From Lewinellaceae bacterium (lineage in GTDB: Bacteria > Bacteroidota > Bacteroidia > Chitinophagales > Saprospiraceae), in NCBI GenBank assembly GCA_016708875.1, contig JADJFA010000009.1, forward strand, positions 248,001 through 312,000: 64,000 bases of DNA, written 5' to 3'. Of this stretch, positions 33,909 through 43,553 are shown one piece after another. The notes beneath the pieces were generated by a model. That model was not told the DNA's origin. It did not search any database and saw nothing but the letters and a program-made list of their open reading frames with translations. Positions within the stretch are counted from its first letter, which is position 1. Each line of letters starts with the position of its first letter. Position numbers and translations under genes: made by a program.

Positions 33909-34484
33909 CTACTTCTTGCCGCCGCTAAGGTCGTCGCAAGTCATTTTCTTTCCTATGTACAAGGCTGCAGAGTCGGTTACAAATGGACGCACAAAGGTTT
34001 CTAATTCCTCGAGGTTCTCGAATTTGCCCAAACTGAACCGGCGATTTTTGCCTTTCAGCAGGAGGGTCGCAGGGATTGCGCCATCCCATTCATCATGGAT
34101 CATGGGTATCCACGCATTCAAGTCTTGATCGGCCATTAGCGCCACTTCCGATTTCAGCTGCTGGCTGTTCAAAAATGGTATAAACTTCTTTTCAAGTTGG
34201 CTCTTGAAATCGAGACTAACGAGCACGATTTGAACATTTTGAGCGCCGTAATATTCCAGCAATTCGTCAAAGCAGGGCAGCTCCTCTACACATGGCTTGC
34301 ACCAGGTGGCCCAGAAGTTGAGCAGGAGTGTAGTATCACCAGCACGGTTGATACGCGCTTGCAACTGCTCCAGATTGTCGTAAACTTCAAAACTTTGAGC
34401 GTGCGATAAGGGACTCCCGCAGAGAAATGCTGCGAAGATGAGACATACAAGGGAAGGCCGAAACGGATGTAACATGAGAGACAT
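33909..34484 (-). CDS. TlpA-like periplasmic thioredoxin
   Basis: A 191-residue protein with a signal peptide (LVCLIFAAFLCGSPLSHA). The thioredoxin active site is LLNFWATWCKPCVEELP (CxxC with Lys-Pro). Further features are IVLVSLDFKSQ, the cis-Pro loop GAIPATLLL, and a short C-terminal Lys-rich end (MTCDDLSGGKK). TlpA-like proteins reduce disulfides in the periplasm, often for cytochrome c or secreted-protein maturation. It probably forms a unit with the redoxin gene at 33194-33814. Confidence 0.88.
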   Translation of the reverse strand: MSLMLHPFRPSLVCLIFAAFLCGSPLSHAQSFEVYDNLEQLQARINRAGDTTLLLNFWATWCKPCVEELPCFDELLEYYGAQNVQIVLVSLDFKSQLEKKFIPFLNSQQLKSEVALMADQDLNAWIPMIHDEWDGAIPATLLLKGKNRRFSLGKFENLEELETFVRPFVTDSAALYIGKKMTCDDLSGGKK

Positions 34485-35001
34485 GAGACAAAGGATATTA
34501 AAAAAAACATTGCAAGGAACGACGTTTTATGTGAACATCAAATCCTTTAACGTTTTTTTCTGACGAAAAAATGATTTAGGTGTTGAAACTATATAGAATG
34601 GGCTATACCACAAGTGGTTGCATGGTTAATTACGCAGAAGGCAAGTTGTAGGACGTGTCGTTTTAATCCCTCCAAGAGCAAGGACATTGCTGTTTGAGGC
34701 GATAGATCGTCCTGAGACTGTACCGACTTTTAACCGAAGATGAGTGGAGAAAAAACTTTCCTGCTGGAAGACCCAAAAAAATATGGGAAAGGCGGAAAGC
34801 TAGGCTTGGGGGTTACAAGTGTTTTGTTTTGTTCATACGCGGAGGGTCGTAATCGTTTTGTTTGTACTACAATACTACCGTTTCAAAAGATATGCCAATC
34901 GTTTGCGCTCAAATGTTATTAATAATTAAAGCCATTGATTATCAATTATTTGTAGCCTCAAAATTGTTAAGATTTTAAGATGATCGCGGAGGTTGGAACA
35001 A
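34485..35001. other. About 520 bp without a recognised gene
   Basis: No supported gene. One 60-codon plus frame (34740-34922) lacks family character. The sequence is AT-rich with T- and A-runs near 34545-34570. Nothing else stood out. Confidence 0.5.
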
Positions 35002-35041
35002 AAAAAACCGCCTCAAAGTCAAACTTTGAGGCGGCTTTTTA
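35002..35041. terminator. Terminator of the zinc-ribbon gene
   Basis: Perfect 12-bp stem (ccgcctcaaagt with its complement, loop caa) flanked by an A-run and a T-run. It lies 21 bp past the stop of the gene at 35063-35818. Confidence 0.92.
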
Positions 35042-35062
35042 AGACAAATAAACTGTTATGGC

Positions 35063-35818
35063 TTAGGCTGCCACCATGGATTCTGGCGACACGATGCTTT
35101 GGTCTACCAAAATTCGGCCACAGTGTTCGCAAGCGATCACCCGCTTGTGCAGGCCGATCTCGAGGTGCACCTGTGGTGGCACGTTGTTGAAACATCCGCC
35201 GCAGGAGTTGCGCTCCACTGTAGCCACTGCAATACCATTGCGGTAGGTGCGGCGGGTCTTGTCGTACGCATTGATAAGACGGGCTTCGATGCCTTCGCGC
35301 AGTTTGTCGCTTTGCTTGCGGAGGCGTTTCTCTTCGGTCTCCGTTTTTTCAATCACGCCCTGCAGCTCGACCCTTTTGGCTTCGAGTTCTTTTTGCTTGG
35401 ACTCGAATTTGGCTTCTGCGAGGGCCATGCTTTCTTTTTTGCCATCAAGGCCTGCTTTGGCTTCACGCACGCGCTTTTCGGAGAGCTGAATGTCAAGTTT
35501 CGCCAATTCGATTTCCTTTTGCAAGGCTTCGTATTCGCGGTTGTTTTTTACTTCCTCCAGTTGTTTCTGATACTTCTTGATGTTCGCATCGGCCTCTTTG
35601 GAAGAGGTTTGCATCTTCGTGATTTCCTGCTCGCTTTCTTTGAGCGCGGCCTTCATTTTCTTTATACGAGTGTCGAGGCCCGCCACTTCGTCTTCCAAAT
35701 CGGCCACCTCCATTGGGAGCTCGCCTTTGAGGATTTGGATTTCGTCTAGTAGTGAATCATTTAGCTGCAAATTCCACAGCATGGTGAGTTTGTCGGAAAT
35801 GGATGCTTCTACGGCCAT
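35063..35818 (-). CDS. Coiled-coil protein with C4-type zinc ribbon (PF02591-like)
   Basis: A 251-residue cytoplasmic protein. Residues about 20-180 form a long coiled coil (dense Glu/Lys/Leu heptads around LEEVKNNREYEALQKEIELAK). A C-terminal zinc ribbon follows (about 200-240), with CGGC then CEHCGR as four Cys ligands. The family is conserved in many bacteria; its members have been linked to nucleic-acid-binding or chaperone-like roles. It lies just upstream of the terminator and just downstream of a Nif3-like gene (58-bp gap, same strand), an arrangement common in the phylum, so the two are likely co-transcribed. Confidence 0.9.
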   Translation of the reverse strand: MAVEASISDKLTMLWNLQLNDSLLDEIQILKGELPMEVADLEDEVAGLDTRIKKMKAALKESEQEITKMQTSSKEADANIKKYQKQLEEVKNNREYEALQKEIELAKLDIQLSEKRVREAKAGLDGKKESMALAEAKFESKQKELEAKRVELQGVIEKTETEEKRLRKQSDKLREGIEARLINAYDKTRRTYRNGIAVATVERNSCGGCFNNVPPQVHLEIGLHKRVIACEHCGRILVDQSIVSPESMVAA

Positions 35819-35876
35819 TCTATTGAGATATTGTGAAATTGAAATTTTGAGATATTCGCTTGATTCTCAATGGTTT

Positions 35877-36662
35877 TTAGCAATAAAAAACCGGATTTGT
35901 GTTCAGGTTGGTCAAATGGAGCGCAAAAGTAGGGAATTTTTCTTGTACAATGTCGCGCAAAAGTTCAATGGTAAATTGCTCGCTCTCATAATGGCCCACA
36001 TCGGCAATAACCAGCTTGCCCTCGGCATCGAAAAATTCGTGGTATTTGAAGTCGGCAGTCACGAAAGCATCTGCCTTAGCTCGCAGCGCTTCAGAGAGGA
36101 GGAAACTGCCCGCGCCGCCACAAACGGCCACTTTGCGAACGGGTTTTCCCCGTAAGGCGGTGTGCCGTATGCAGTTGGTTTTCAAGGACTTTTTGATGTG
36201 TTCGAGGAATTCGGCTTCACCCATAGGGCCTGGCAAATTGCCGAGCAGACCTGCTCCGATTTCAAAATCTGTTGGCCTCGGCGCAAGGATTCGCGTATCT
36301 ATTAGCCCGATTTTTTCGGCGATTTTGGCGTTCACCCCTTTGTGGTACACGTTGTCGAGGTTGGTGTGTATGGCATAGATGGCCACATCGTGCCGCAGCG
36401 CCAGCATCACCGTCCGTTCGACGTAGTTAGCGCCGTTAAACCGTTTCAATCCCCGAAATACAATCGGGTGGTGCGCTACCACGAGGTTGCAACCCTTGGC
36501 CACGGCTTCTTCAACCATGGCTTCTGTGGAGTCGAGGCAAAAAAGCACCCCGCTGGCCTTGGTCTCCGGGTTGCCCACAATGAGGCCGGCATTGTCGTAA
36601 GATTCCTGCAAATGCGGTGGAGCTATGGCTTCTAAAACGGAGAGGATGTCGGATATTTTCAT
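35877..36662 (-). CDS. Nif3-like dinuclear metal-centre protein
   Basis: I chose ATG at 36662 (MKISDILSVLEAIAPPHLQE) because it gives the standard family start. The protein has 261 residues, the short form without a central insert. Metal-ligand motifs are present: LVVAHHPIVFRGLKR, VAIYAIHTNLDN and, near the C-terminus, IADVGHYESEQ. Nif3/YqfO/DUF34 proteins form ring-shaped hexamers, and their substrate is unsettled; GTP cyclohydrolase-type activity is used in annotation but not proven for most. It is followed by the zinc-ribbon gene. Confidence 0.92.
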   Translation of the reverse strand: MKISDILSVLEAIAPPHLQESYDNAGLIVGNPETKASGVLFCLDSTEAMVEEAVAKGCNLVVAHHPIVFRGLKRFNGANYVERTVMLALRHDVAIYAIHTNLDNVYHKGVNAKIAEKIGLIDTRILAPRPTDFEIGAGLLGNLPGPMGEAEFLEHIKKSLKTNCIRHTALRGKPVRKVAVCGGAGSFLLSEALRAKADAFVTADFKYHEFFDAEGKLVIADVGHYESEQFTIELLRDIVQEKFPTFALHLTNLNTNPVFYC

Positions 36663-36739
36663 GTGTATTGCGAGCACTCGCCAAGGTAGAACCAATCTTT
36701 GGTCAGGAGGTTTAAATCTCAGTAGATTATCGCTTGTAT

Positions 36740-36812
36740 TAAACACATAGGCACAATAGGACACATAGTTTTGGTTTTCAAGACTATGTGTCCTATTGTG
36801 CCTATGTGTTTA
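36740..36812. repeat. Perfect 30-bp-arm hairpin
   Basis: Arms 36740-36769 and 36783-36812 are exact inverted complements (caca-tagg sub-units) with a 13-nt loop, in the gap between Nif3 and carbonic anhydrase. Same design as 11871 and 51527. Confidence 0.97.
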
Positions 36813-36863
36813 AGATAAACTACTTGCGCTTATTTATTCTTGGACACAAAGACGCATTGGTGC

Positions 36864-37526
36864 CTACCGATCGCTCCCATCAAACCAGTCCGTATTGGTC
36901 AGGTTGTAAATCTCCTGAATTTCGGTCAGGATTTTACGGAAGTCAATCTCCAAATCCTTGAGAATGCCCGTGCGCATATCGAACACCCAGCCATGTACGG
37001 TTGGGAATCCCTCCACCACGTAGCGCTGCTGTACTGCGGCAGTTTTGATCACATTGACACATTGTTCCTGCACGTTGAGTTCTACGAGGCGGTCGTAGCG
37101 GGCGTGTTCGTCAGAGATGGCCTGTAGTTCTGTTTTGTGCAAGCGGTACACGTCGCGGATGTTGCGCAACCAGGGATTGAGCACACCCAGATCCTTGGAT
37201 TGCATAGCAGCCTTGACACCGCCGCATCCGTAGTGGCCGCAAACGACAATTCGTTTCACTTTTAAGTGGTTGACGGCATAAACCAGCACAGACAACATAT
37301 TGAGGTCGACCGTAGCCACCACATTGGCAACATTGCGGTGAATAAACACCTCGCCAGGCTGCGCGCCCATGAGTTCTTCTGCGGTAACACGGCTGTCTGA
37401 ACATCCAATATACAGGTATTCAGGGTTTTGATCCTTGGCCAGTTTTTCAAAAAAGTCTTTTTCGGTGGCGGTTTTTTCCGCGATCCAGTTGCGGTTGTTT
37501 TGGAAGATTTGTTCGTAGGAGACCAT
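36864..37526 (-). CDS. can: Beta-class carbonic anhydrase
   Basis: Interconverts CO2 and bicarbonate with zinc in the cytoplasm. The 220 residues match the family. Zinc ligands and catalytic pair are in IGCSDSRVTAEELMG (Cys, plus Asp-Arg dyad) and VVCGHYGCGGVKAAM (His and Cys). IHRNVANVV, and GWVFDMRTGILKDLEID near the end, are also typical of the beta class. No signal peptide. Single gene with repeat sequence immediately before its start, so its promoter lies within or upstream of the REP cluster at 37530-37675. Confidence 0.95.
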   Translation of the reverse strand: MVSYEQIFQNNRNWIAEKTATEKDFFEKLAKDQNPEYLYIGCSDSRVTAEELMGAQPGEVFIHRNVANVVATVDLNMLSVLVYAVNHLKVKRIVVCGHYGCGGVKAAMQSKDLGVLNPWLRNIRDVYRLHKTELQAISDEHARYDRLVELNVQEQCVNVIKTAAVQQRYVVEGFPTVHGWVFDMRTGILKDLEIDFRKILTEIQEIYNLTNTDWFDGSDR

Positions 37527-37529
37527 GGG

Positions 37530-37675
37530 TGGTGAGTGGTGGATTGGTGATTGGTGGACCCGCCGTAGCTTTAGCGAAGGCGGGTAAAGTGGTGATTGGT
37601 GGATTGGTGATCCGCCTTCGCTAGGGCGAGGGGTAATTAGGATCCGCCTTCGCTAGGGCTACGGCGGGTAAAGTG
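37530..37675. repeat. REP-like cluster with attggtg minisatellite
   Basis: Units at 37558-37586 (acccgccgtagctttagc, then gaaggcgggt), partial 37610-37635 and inverted 37642-37672, separated by ggattggtgattggtgg runs. It lies between carbonic anhydrase and the gene at 37659, whose last codons and stop lie inside the final unit. Confidence 0.9.
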
Positions 37676-37967
37676 GATCAAACTTAGACTTTCTTCGTGG
37701 CGGATTGCCCCGAGGACGTACGCCGTGGTTTTCGAGATGGATATGAATGTACTCGGCCTCCATCTTTCTTGCCAAAACGCGCCCGCCAATGTCTTGTTGA
37801 ATAATGCGTCCGATATATCGAACCCAGCCAGCAGAGAGATTTAGGAAATAAAGTTGGTCCCGAATTCTGTCGGAAGCTCGATCTGCTTCAATTGGGTCAT
37901 CGCTGATGCCGTATTTGGAAATCGTCCTCACCCTTGTCCCAAATTTCGTATAGGTGGTGCGGGCCAT
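37659..37967 (-). CDS. Small basic protein of unknown function, stop codon supplied by a REP unit
   Basis: I chose ATG at 37967 (MARTTYTKFG) because the 34 residues before it overlap the upstream gene and have no pattern. The result is a 102-residue basic protein with a helical core (DPIEADRASDRIRDQLYFLNLSAGWVRY) and an ending EAEYIHIHLENHGVRPRGNPPRRKSKFDPLYPP. The histidines and the NHGVRP-GNPP run recall ends of polymorphic-toxin nuclease domains, but this is a guess. The last residues (DPLYPP) and the TAG stop come from a REP-like unit. It lies 50 bp downstream of a DUF4240-like gene on the same strand, so the two may form a pair. Confidence 0.5.
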   Translation of the reverse strand: MARTTYTKFGTRVRTISKYGISDDPIEADRASDRIRDQLYFLNLSAGWVRYIGRIIQQDIGGRVLARKMEAEYIHIHLENHGVRPRGNPPRRKSKFDPLYPP

Positions 37968-38016
37968 CGTTTTGGTTTGAATTTCGGTGGAGTGCCACAG
38001 TAGCAGGGAGATGTGG

Positions 38017-38574
38017 CTATTTCCAGCCTTCTTGATTGCTATAGGTTTCGTAGTTGAAGGCAGGCACAATGGTCATTTTCTTACCTGTTTTGCGTTCGTA
38101 CGCCTTTTTGGCGATGCGCAACAATGGGGAAAATGTGATGTCAACTGGCATCTCATTCGGGGTGCCCAGCACTTTTTGAAAGAAGTCTTTGCCATTGGCC
38201 ACCACGCCGCATCGGGCGTACAGAAAATCGTCCACGGAAAGGGAATCGTCATCGGCATCGCTAAAGACGGCTGCATGGGCGCGGGTGTCCAGTTTCCAGA
38301 GTTTTTCGGAAAGCAGGTCTTGAAACTGGTAGATATTTGCCACGGGCATTTGAGCAAGCGCAGATACGATTGGTTCAATAACTAAATCGTTGTCGGATTT
38401 CGTCCAGCCCAACTGATCAATCAAGGCCCAAAAATCCGACTCGTCCAACATCCCTGCCGCGTCGGGAATATCGTGTACCTTGATCTCCACTTTTGCGTTG
38501 CCGAACTGCTCCTTGAGATCGTCCACCAAGGCATGGTCCAAATCTTGTGCGCTGATATTAAGCGTGGTACTCAT
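38017..38574 (-). CDS. DUF4240-like protein
   Basis: I chose ATG at 38574 (MSTTLNISAQ) over one seven codons earlier. The protein has 185 residues, soluble, no signal. About residues 45-140 show the DUF4240 pattern: ESDFWALIDQLGW at the start, a central helix LIEPIVSALAQMPVANIYQFQDLLSEKLWKLDT, then DSLSVDDFLYARCGVVANGKDFFQKVLGTPNEMP. An extra N-terminal helix-strand stretch precedes it. DUF4240 proteins have no proven activity; WGR/DUF4240 contexts suggest a regulatory or self-recognition role. It lies upstream of the small basic protein, forming a likely two-gene unit. Confidence 0.65.
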   Translation of the reverse strand: MSTTLNISAQDLDHALVDDLKEQFGNAKVEIKVHDIPDAAGMLDESDFWALIDQLGWTKSDNDLVIEPIVSALAQMPVANIYQFQDLLSEKLWKLDTRAHAAVFSDADDDSLSVDDFLYARCGVVANGKDFFQKVLGTPNEMPVDITFSPLLRIAKKAYERKTGKKMTIVPAFNYETYSNQEGWK

Positions 38575-38613
38575 GATTGAAAGAAGTTTGGCCAAAGTTA
38601 GGGGTTTTGGTTT

Positions 38614-38660
38614 ACCCGCCGTAAGCTATAGCGAAGGAGTGGGATTGGTTGACTGGTGGA
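38614..38660. repeat. Degenerate REP-like unit with attggtt minisatellite
   Basis: acccgccgtaagctatagcg then aaggag (38614-38639), followed by gggattggttgactggtgg. It separates the DUF4240-like gene from the Roco-TIR gene. Confidence 0.7.
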
Positions 38661-38747
38661 TTGTGATCAGGTTCGTTAAATCTAAAAATCTTTGCCCATT
38701 AGGCTGTTTTCCGCCGCTGATCGCAGGCGACAGCAGTAAGTCTAAAT

Positions 38748-41574
38748 TCAAGATAACCGGTATTGAACTAATTCATGAATCTTTTCAACGATGTTCGTCC
38801 ATGCAGTATCCTGATCTGTCCAATCTGTAACGTGACGCCCATCTTTGGGAAGCGCATTGAGGCTGCCTATTTCAAATTTGTGCCAAAGCGGCGTGGAACG
38901 TAAAATGATAGGGATTACCACAGTGCCAGTAGTCTCCTGTTGTTTAAGTGCTGCTTCCATTTCTTTGGAAAACAATATTCTGATTCAATGAAATTGGGGC
39001 TGATGAGCAAGCAAACAATATCTGCTTTGCTGATTTCTGAAAAAATGCTTTGCTCAAATTTTTCGCCTGCAAGCAACAAGCGATCTTGCCATACATCTAT
39101 CAATTCCAAACGCTTGAGCGGTTTAAGCGCCGTGTCGAAACGACTTTTAAACGCTTCGTCTTTGTGGGAATAAGAGATGAAAACCTTCAAAGGATTTTCA
39201 GTGCTTGCTTTAGTTTTAAATTCATCTTCTCTTGCGCCTTTCTCTTTCTTCTCCTTTTTGAGCAAAACATGCCCAAGCATTTCTTCAATGTCAACGTCTT
39301 CAAAGGAAACTTGACATTCGTCTGTCGGCCTATTGTTTTGTAGGCGATTATCCAGTCTCGATTTTTTAAAAAACTCAGGCTTTTCAGATTGACGGCATTT
39401 GGAGCAAATGCATGGGATAAGCCGCTCAACTTTGACACCGGGTGTTTGAGGTGCAGTTCATCAAGGGTATCGTTCGAGTATGGTCAAAAGTTCAACCATT
39501 CCCTTGCCCTGTGCTCGAAATTCGAGGGTGTTTTTCCCAATCTGACGGGCTTCGACACGGGCTGTTCCTTTTGAAAACACCGCTCCACTGCGCCAAACAC
39601 AAAGCCTACCGTTTTCGATTTTTTCATGTTCTGCCACCATGAATTGTGTGAAAGCACCCGGGGCATGAATGCGTATTCGATGCGCATACCTGTTCGTCGG
39701 AGTCCTTAGGCCAGTCATATTTAGCTGGTACTGTTGGCAATAAAGAGGGCGCGATGTATCGCTGGCCATCGGGTTTTGGGTAGCAAAGACGAAACTCTTT
39801 CATCAATTCCAGCAGCGCGTCGCGCATGTATTCGTATTCCTTGGCATGCCAGATTCGCTGCAAGTCCTCAGGATTGAAGTGGCCTTTTTGTAAGATGATT
39901 TCTGCATCGTCAAGTACGCGATAGACAGCATCCGTGGCCCACTCGTTGCGAAGTATTACCCATTTCTTCAGCGTTTCATTGTCTTGAAAATGCAAAAACA
40001 CACCGATATCATGGAAATAACGGCTCAGAATCAGGGCGTCTTTGCTTTCTGTAACGCCTTGTTTGTCACATGTTTGCAGGTATTCATTGATGTGGATAAA
40101 GTTCTCCGATGTCTTTCGTAGGCTGAGCCCTTCCCGAATGGCAGCCCAGGAGCGTGGAACAGGTTGTCGAATATGGGGCAGGGTTTGTGCATACGCTTCT
40201 ATCTGCCTTTTCAACTCCTCAAGCCCTTTCTGACTGTCGAGATTAACCTCAAAACTCGCTTTCAAAAAGGGATACTGCTTTGCCCATTGCTCGTAATTGA
40301 AATTGCATTTTACGTTGCCAAAAAGGTTGTTTACTATCAATAACGGGCTACCATCGCCGTGCAGCTTGGCGGTATCGAGCCAAAAATCAAAATCATTTTG
40401 GTCATCGCCGTTTTTTGTGAGCAGGAGGTAGAGTGAGCGTTTGGAATAAAAAAACTGGTGGAGCGGCTTGTAATGGTCTTGCCCACCAAAGTCAAACAGA
40501 TTGAGTTGCATCTCTTTGCCATCGGGAAGTGGAAAGCGGTACGGTTCTATTTCGACATCAAGCCCTTTGGTACGGTCTGCCTTTTCTGGGAGCGGGCGAC
40601 CCAACAGGCGGTTGCGCAGACTGGTTTTACCCGACATCCCCTCGCCTATCAGAATGGTTTTGGCTTCGAGCAATTCCTGTTCTCCTTCTTTTTCGATGCG
40701 GGCAAAATATTCGAGTATTGCCTCATTCCCCTGTTGCACAATCTCCACCGGCGGGTGAACAAGCGGGCAATCCTTAACCCGAATGTCTCCTTCAAAATCC
40801 TCCCATGTTACCTGCCTTCCACTTTTTATCAAAGGCAAAATGGGGTTCAGGTCGCTGACCTGCGTTGAGTTGCAGTTAAGTTGTTGCAAATTCGTCAAAT
40901 GGGCCAAGGGACTCAGGTCGCCGACTTGCGTTGAGTGACAGTCAAGTGTTTGCAAATTCATTAAACCGGCAATGGGGCTCAGGTCGCTGATCTGCGAATC
41001 GAAGCATGTGACTTGTTTTAGTTTGGTTAAACCCGCAATAGGGTTTAGGTCGCTGAATAGGTTGGAGTGGCAGCAGTAAAGTTGTAGCAAATTGGTCAAG
41101 CCCGTTAATCGGACCTGCGGAAGGGAAATTTGCTAATGGTTATTCCGCAATGGGGCTAAGATCTCTGAAATTTGTGGAATAGCAGTTAAGTATCTGCAAA
41201 TTCGTCAGTGCCGCAGGGGCGGGTCGCCGGCCTCGGTGGGCAGTAAAGTTGTTGCAAATTCGTCAAAGAAATCGGACTCAGGTCACTGACCCTGGTACCG
41301 TTGAAAATTATTTTTTTACAATCGTCAAAAAGCGAGGGTGGGCGGGAGTTTTTCGATTTTATTGGCTCCACCCTTGTTTTGGGCTGTTTTTCTTGTCCCA
41401 ACGTTTTTTTTCAAATTCGTATTCGAACCACTCATCGCTCAAAATCAACTCCTCCAACCATACCAGCTCGCCAATCTCTTCCGGCACTTCGGTCATGCCG
41501 CATAGGCCAAGGTCAAGCGAGGTGGCTTTGGTCTTCTTGTTTTCGCGGATCAGTTGCAGGGCGAGTTCAGACAT
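38748..41574 (-). CDS. LRR-Roc-COR-TIR protein (Roco family), interrupted by several frameshifts
   Basis: The pieces line up in one order on the minus strand and read as one protein of about 940 residues starting at MSELALQLIREN (ATG 41574). Leucine-rich repeats come first (SLDLGLCGMTEVPEEIGEL, then 21-residue repeats with NLQ-L-C and SDLSPI). A Roc GTPase domain follows, with P-loop GEGMSGKTS, FDFGGQDHY (G3) and LLTKNGDD. A COR domain is next (KEYEYMRDALLELMKEFRLCYP and QRYIAPSLLP), then a TIR domain at about 38760-39180 (VFISYSHKDEAFKSRF, FEQSIFSEISKADIVCLLISPNFIESEYC, a Glu-containing KEME and IIPIILR). At least six indels, several at homopolymers (41390, 41250, 39700, 39470, 39390, 38960), break it into four open stretches. 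It is probably intact apart from consensus errors. TIR domains with a catalytic Glu can cleave NAD+. The role is probably signalling or defence. Confidence 0.72.
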
Positions 41575-41579
41575 AACTG

Positions 41580-41700
41580 GAAGCAGGATTTTTAGGATAC
41601 GTGAAGGATTGGCAGGATTGATTTTCAGGATTTTTAGGATTAGGCTCAAAAATCCTTCAAATCTTTTAATAATCAGGCAAATCCTGATTCAATCTTTTGC
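41580..41700. repeat. aatcctgaaaatcctg minisatellite with inverted copy
   Basis: Degenerate units of ggattttcaggattt- type (41586-41645) and an inverted stretch around caaatcctgattcaatc (41680-41700). It is upstream of the Roco gene, in the place of its promoter. Confidence 0.6.
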
Positions 41701-41744
41701 GGCGATAAATGAGGATGACGGCCAGCGCCTTCTTGGCTGAATAT

Positions 41745-43457
41745 CTATACTTTTATTAGTTGCACTGAATAGGTTTTATAACCGGTCATAACTTTGATGA
41801 TATAAATGCCATTTGGGTATTTCGAAATATCCAGGGTGTTTATGTTCGGACTTCGCAGGACTAGTTCTCCGAGGGTATTCCTCATTTCAAGGGTAAAATT
41901 GCTGTAAGGCAGTATTCCGATGGTTATATGCGTTGAAGCGGGGTTGGGATATACTAAAATAGGGTTTTCAATTTCGGATGCATTGGTTTTGGAAATGGTT
42001 GCGCAAGGGATTGCACCGATGTATCCTCCCATAGTTGACATGGTACAAAGGATGCTTCCGGGCAAGGGGGTTAAGTCAAAAGCAGTATTGGCATTTGGGT
42101 CAAGGTATGTCCCATGGAATAGTTGGAAGCCATAAAGAGTTGATGGTCAATGAAATCTGGGGGTAAGAGGCCTGATTTTATACTGTCTGAGATGATAAAG
42201 TTGGAAGGGTCTAAGGTGCCAACATTCCAACTTTTGACGTAGATCAGGTTGTTGCGGGCAATCCATTTTGGCGCTTGGATCATCAAATTTTTGATCGGTC
42301 ATATTGCCCACCTGGTAGAAAGCAGGAAAATATTGTCTTCCCATAGCGTCCCCGTTCCATCGTAGGATTGGGCGGAGAAGGAAAAAGATTCAAACTTGCA
42401 GATTGACATGACCATCCGAGAAAATCGATTCGCGGCCAAATTGCCGGTCGTCAACTCGAATCCTGCCGCCCCGAAATAATGGTATTGTGCTTAAACACGA
42501 TCGGCCCTCCGATAAAAGCACTTGAATCAGTGCCTGGATTGTAAAACAGACTATACCCTTGATGGTCGTAGATGATGTTGGTTTCAAAAGAATGTTGCCC
42601 CGGTCATACTTTCCACCACAATCATTGCCATACAATTGAATTACTGGACTCCAGGTATCGTGCGTTGGTTTCCGCGCACGATCCAGTCGCTGCCCCTCCG
42701 AGTACGCTTGCGTGCCAGTACTCCAGCCGGCGTGTTGTAACCGGTTGCGGTGTAAAATGCTTCATGCAGTGGTTGTTTTCAATAAACGTAGGTGCAGATT
42801 GAAATCATCTTTGACTGGACCCTAAGTTGCCGATCTGGTGCCTTATGTGGGAGATATGGCAATTGGTAATGGTTGTTTGATTGCCAGAAAACCTTATTCC
42901 CGAAGTAGTATTGAATATTTCGCAATTGTCTACCCGTAAATCATGTATGGGAGTCGATGGATTTGACTTATGATTAAAATATACCCCGCCGCCCGTATCA
43001 TACGTTTGGACGCCATGTATTTTACAGTGCTTTAGTGTAATAAATTACGCCAGAAAAGGAGGTGATTTCAATTGCGGCGCCTGTCGTAGGACAAGTGGGT
43101 TGTTGTGGATAGAATATATCAATGCCCTCAAAGCGCAGATAGGCATCACTTCTAATCCATCCACATCAATATAATTGAAGATCACAGCGGTTTGACCTGG
43201 GGCAGCCAAATAGGTTACCCAGTCTGTTCGGTTTCCGGTATTCAGATTTTCAATGTAAGCGCCATAGTTTCCATTGCTTAAAAAGACAGAATCGCCACTT
43301 AAGAGTGTACTCTTTGATTTGGCCAGCGTTTTCCAAGGCTGAGCCAAAGTGCCTGGGAAAGATCATTTCCGTTGACTGCATTAAGGTAGTACAGGGCTGA
43401 TTTTGCTGGAATAGGAAGCACCAGAAGGCAAAAAACGGAGTAAATCAATTTGTACAT
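41745..43457 (-). pseudogene. Secreted right-handed beta-helix protein with T9SS tail, broken by frameshifts
   Basis: ATG at 43457 starts a signal peptide (MYKLIYSVFCLLVLPIPAKS). YYLNAVNGND and, in a shifted frame, PWKTLAKSKSTLLSGDSVFLSNGNYGAYIENLNTGNRTDW follow. This is the typical start of a parallel beta-helix family (D-x-VF-x-NG-x-Y). The central 42100-43050 region is recognisable only as helix-like strands scattered over all three frames. The end at 41745-42065 is a clean T9SS type A tail (VYPNPASTHITIGI, MRNTLGELVL, KYPNGIYIIKV). The many frame breaks exceed what one or two errors explain, so either a dense error patch or true decay is possible. Such proteins usually bind or cut polysaccharide. 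Confidence 0.6.
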
Positions 43458-43553
43458 GAGCGTGCGATGTAATTTATGAACCAAACAGTTATCTTCATCC
43501 CAAAGGTATAAAATCGAAGTGTTAGTCGGTTCATACTCTTTTTAGGTCTCCTT

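Noticed and set aside
34740..34922. A 60-codon plus frame in the gap after the TlpA-like gene
   Set aside because: Weak composition, no motif, no clear promoter with leader; left as gap.
37530..37675. Insertion sequence in the REP cluster
   Set aside because: No transposase gene and no terminal inverted repeats of the usual kind; only short REP-like units.
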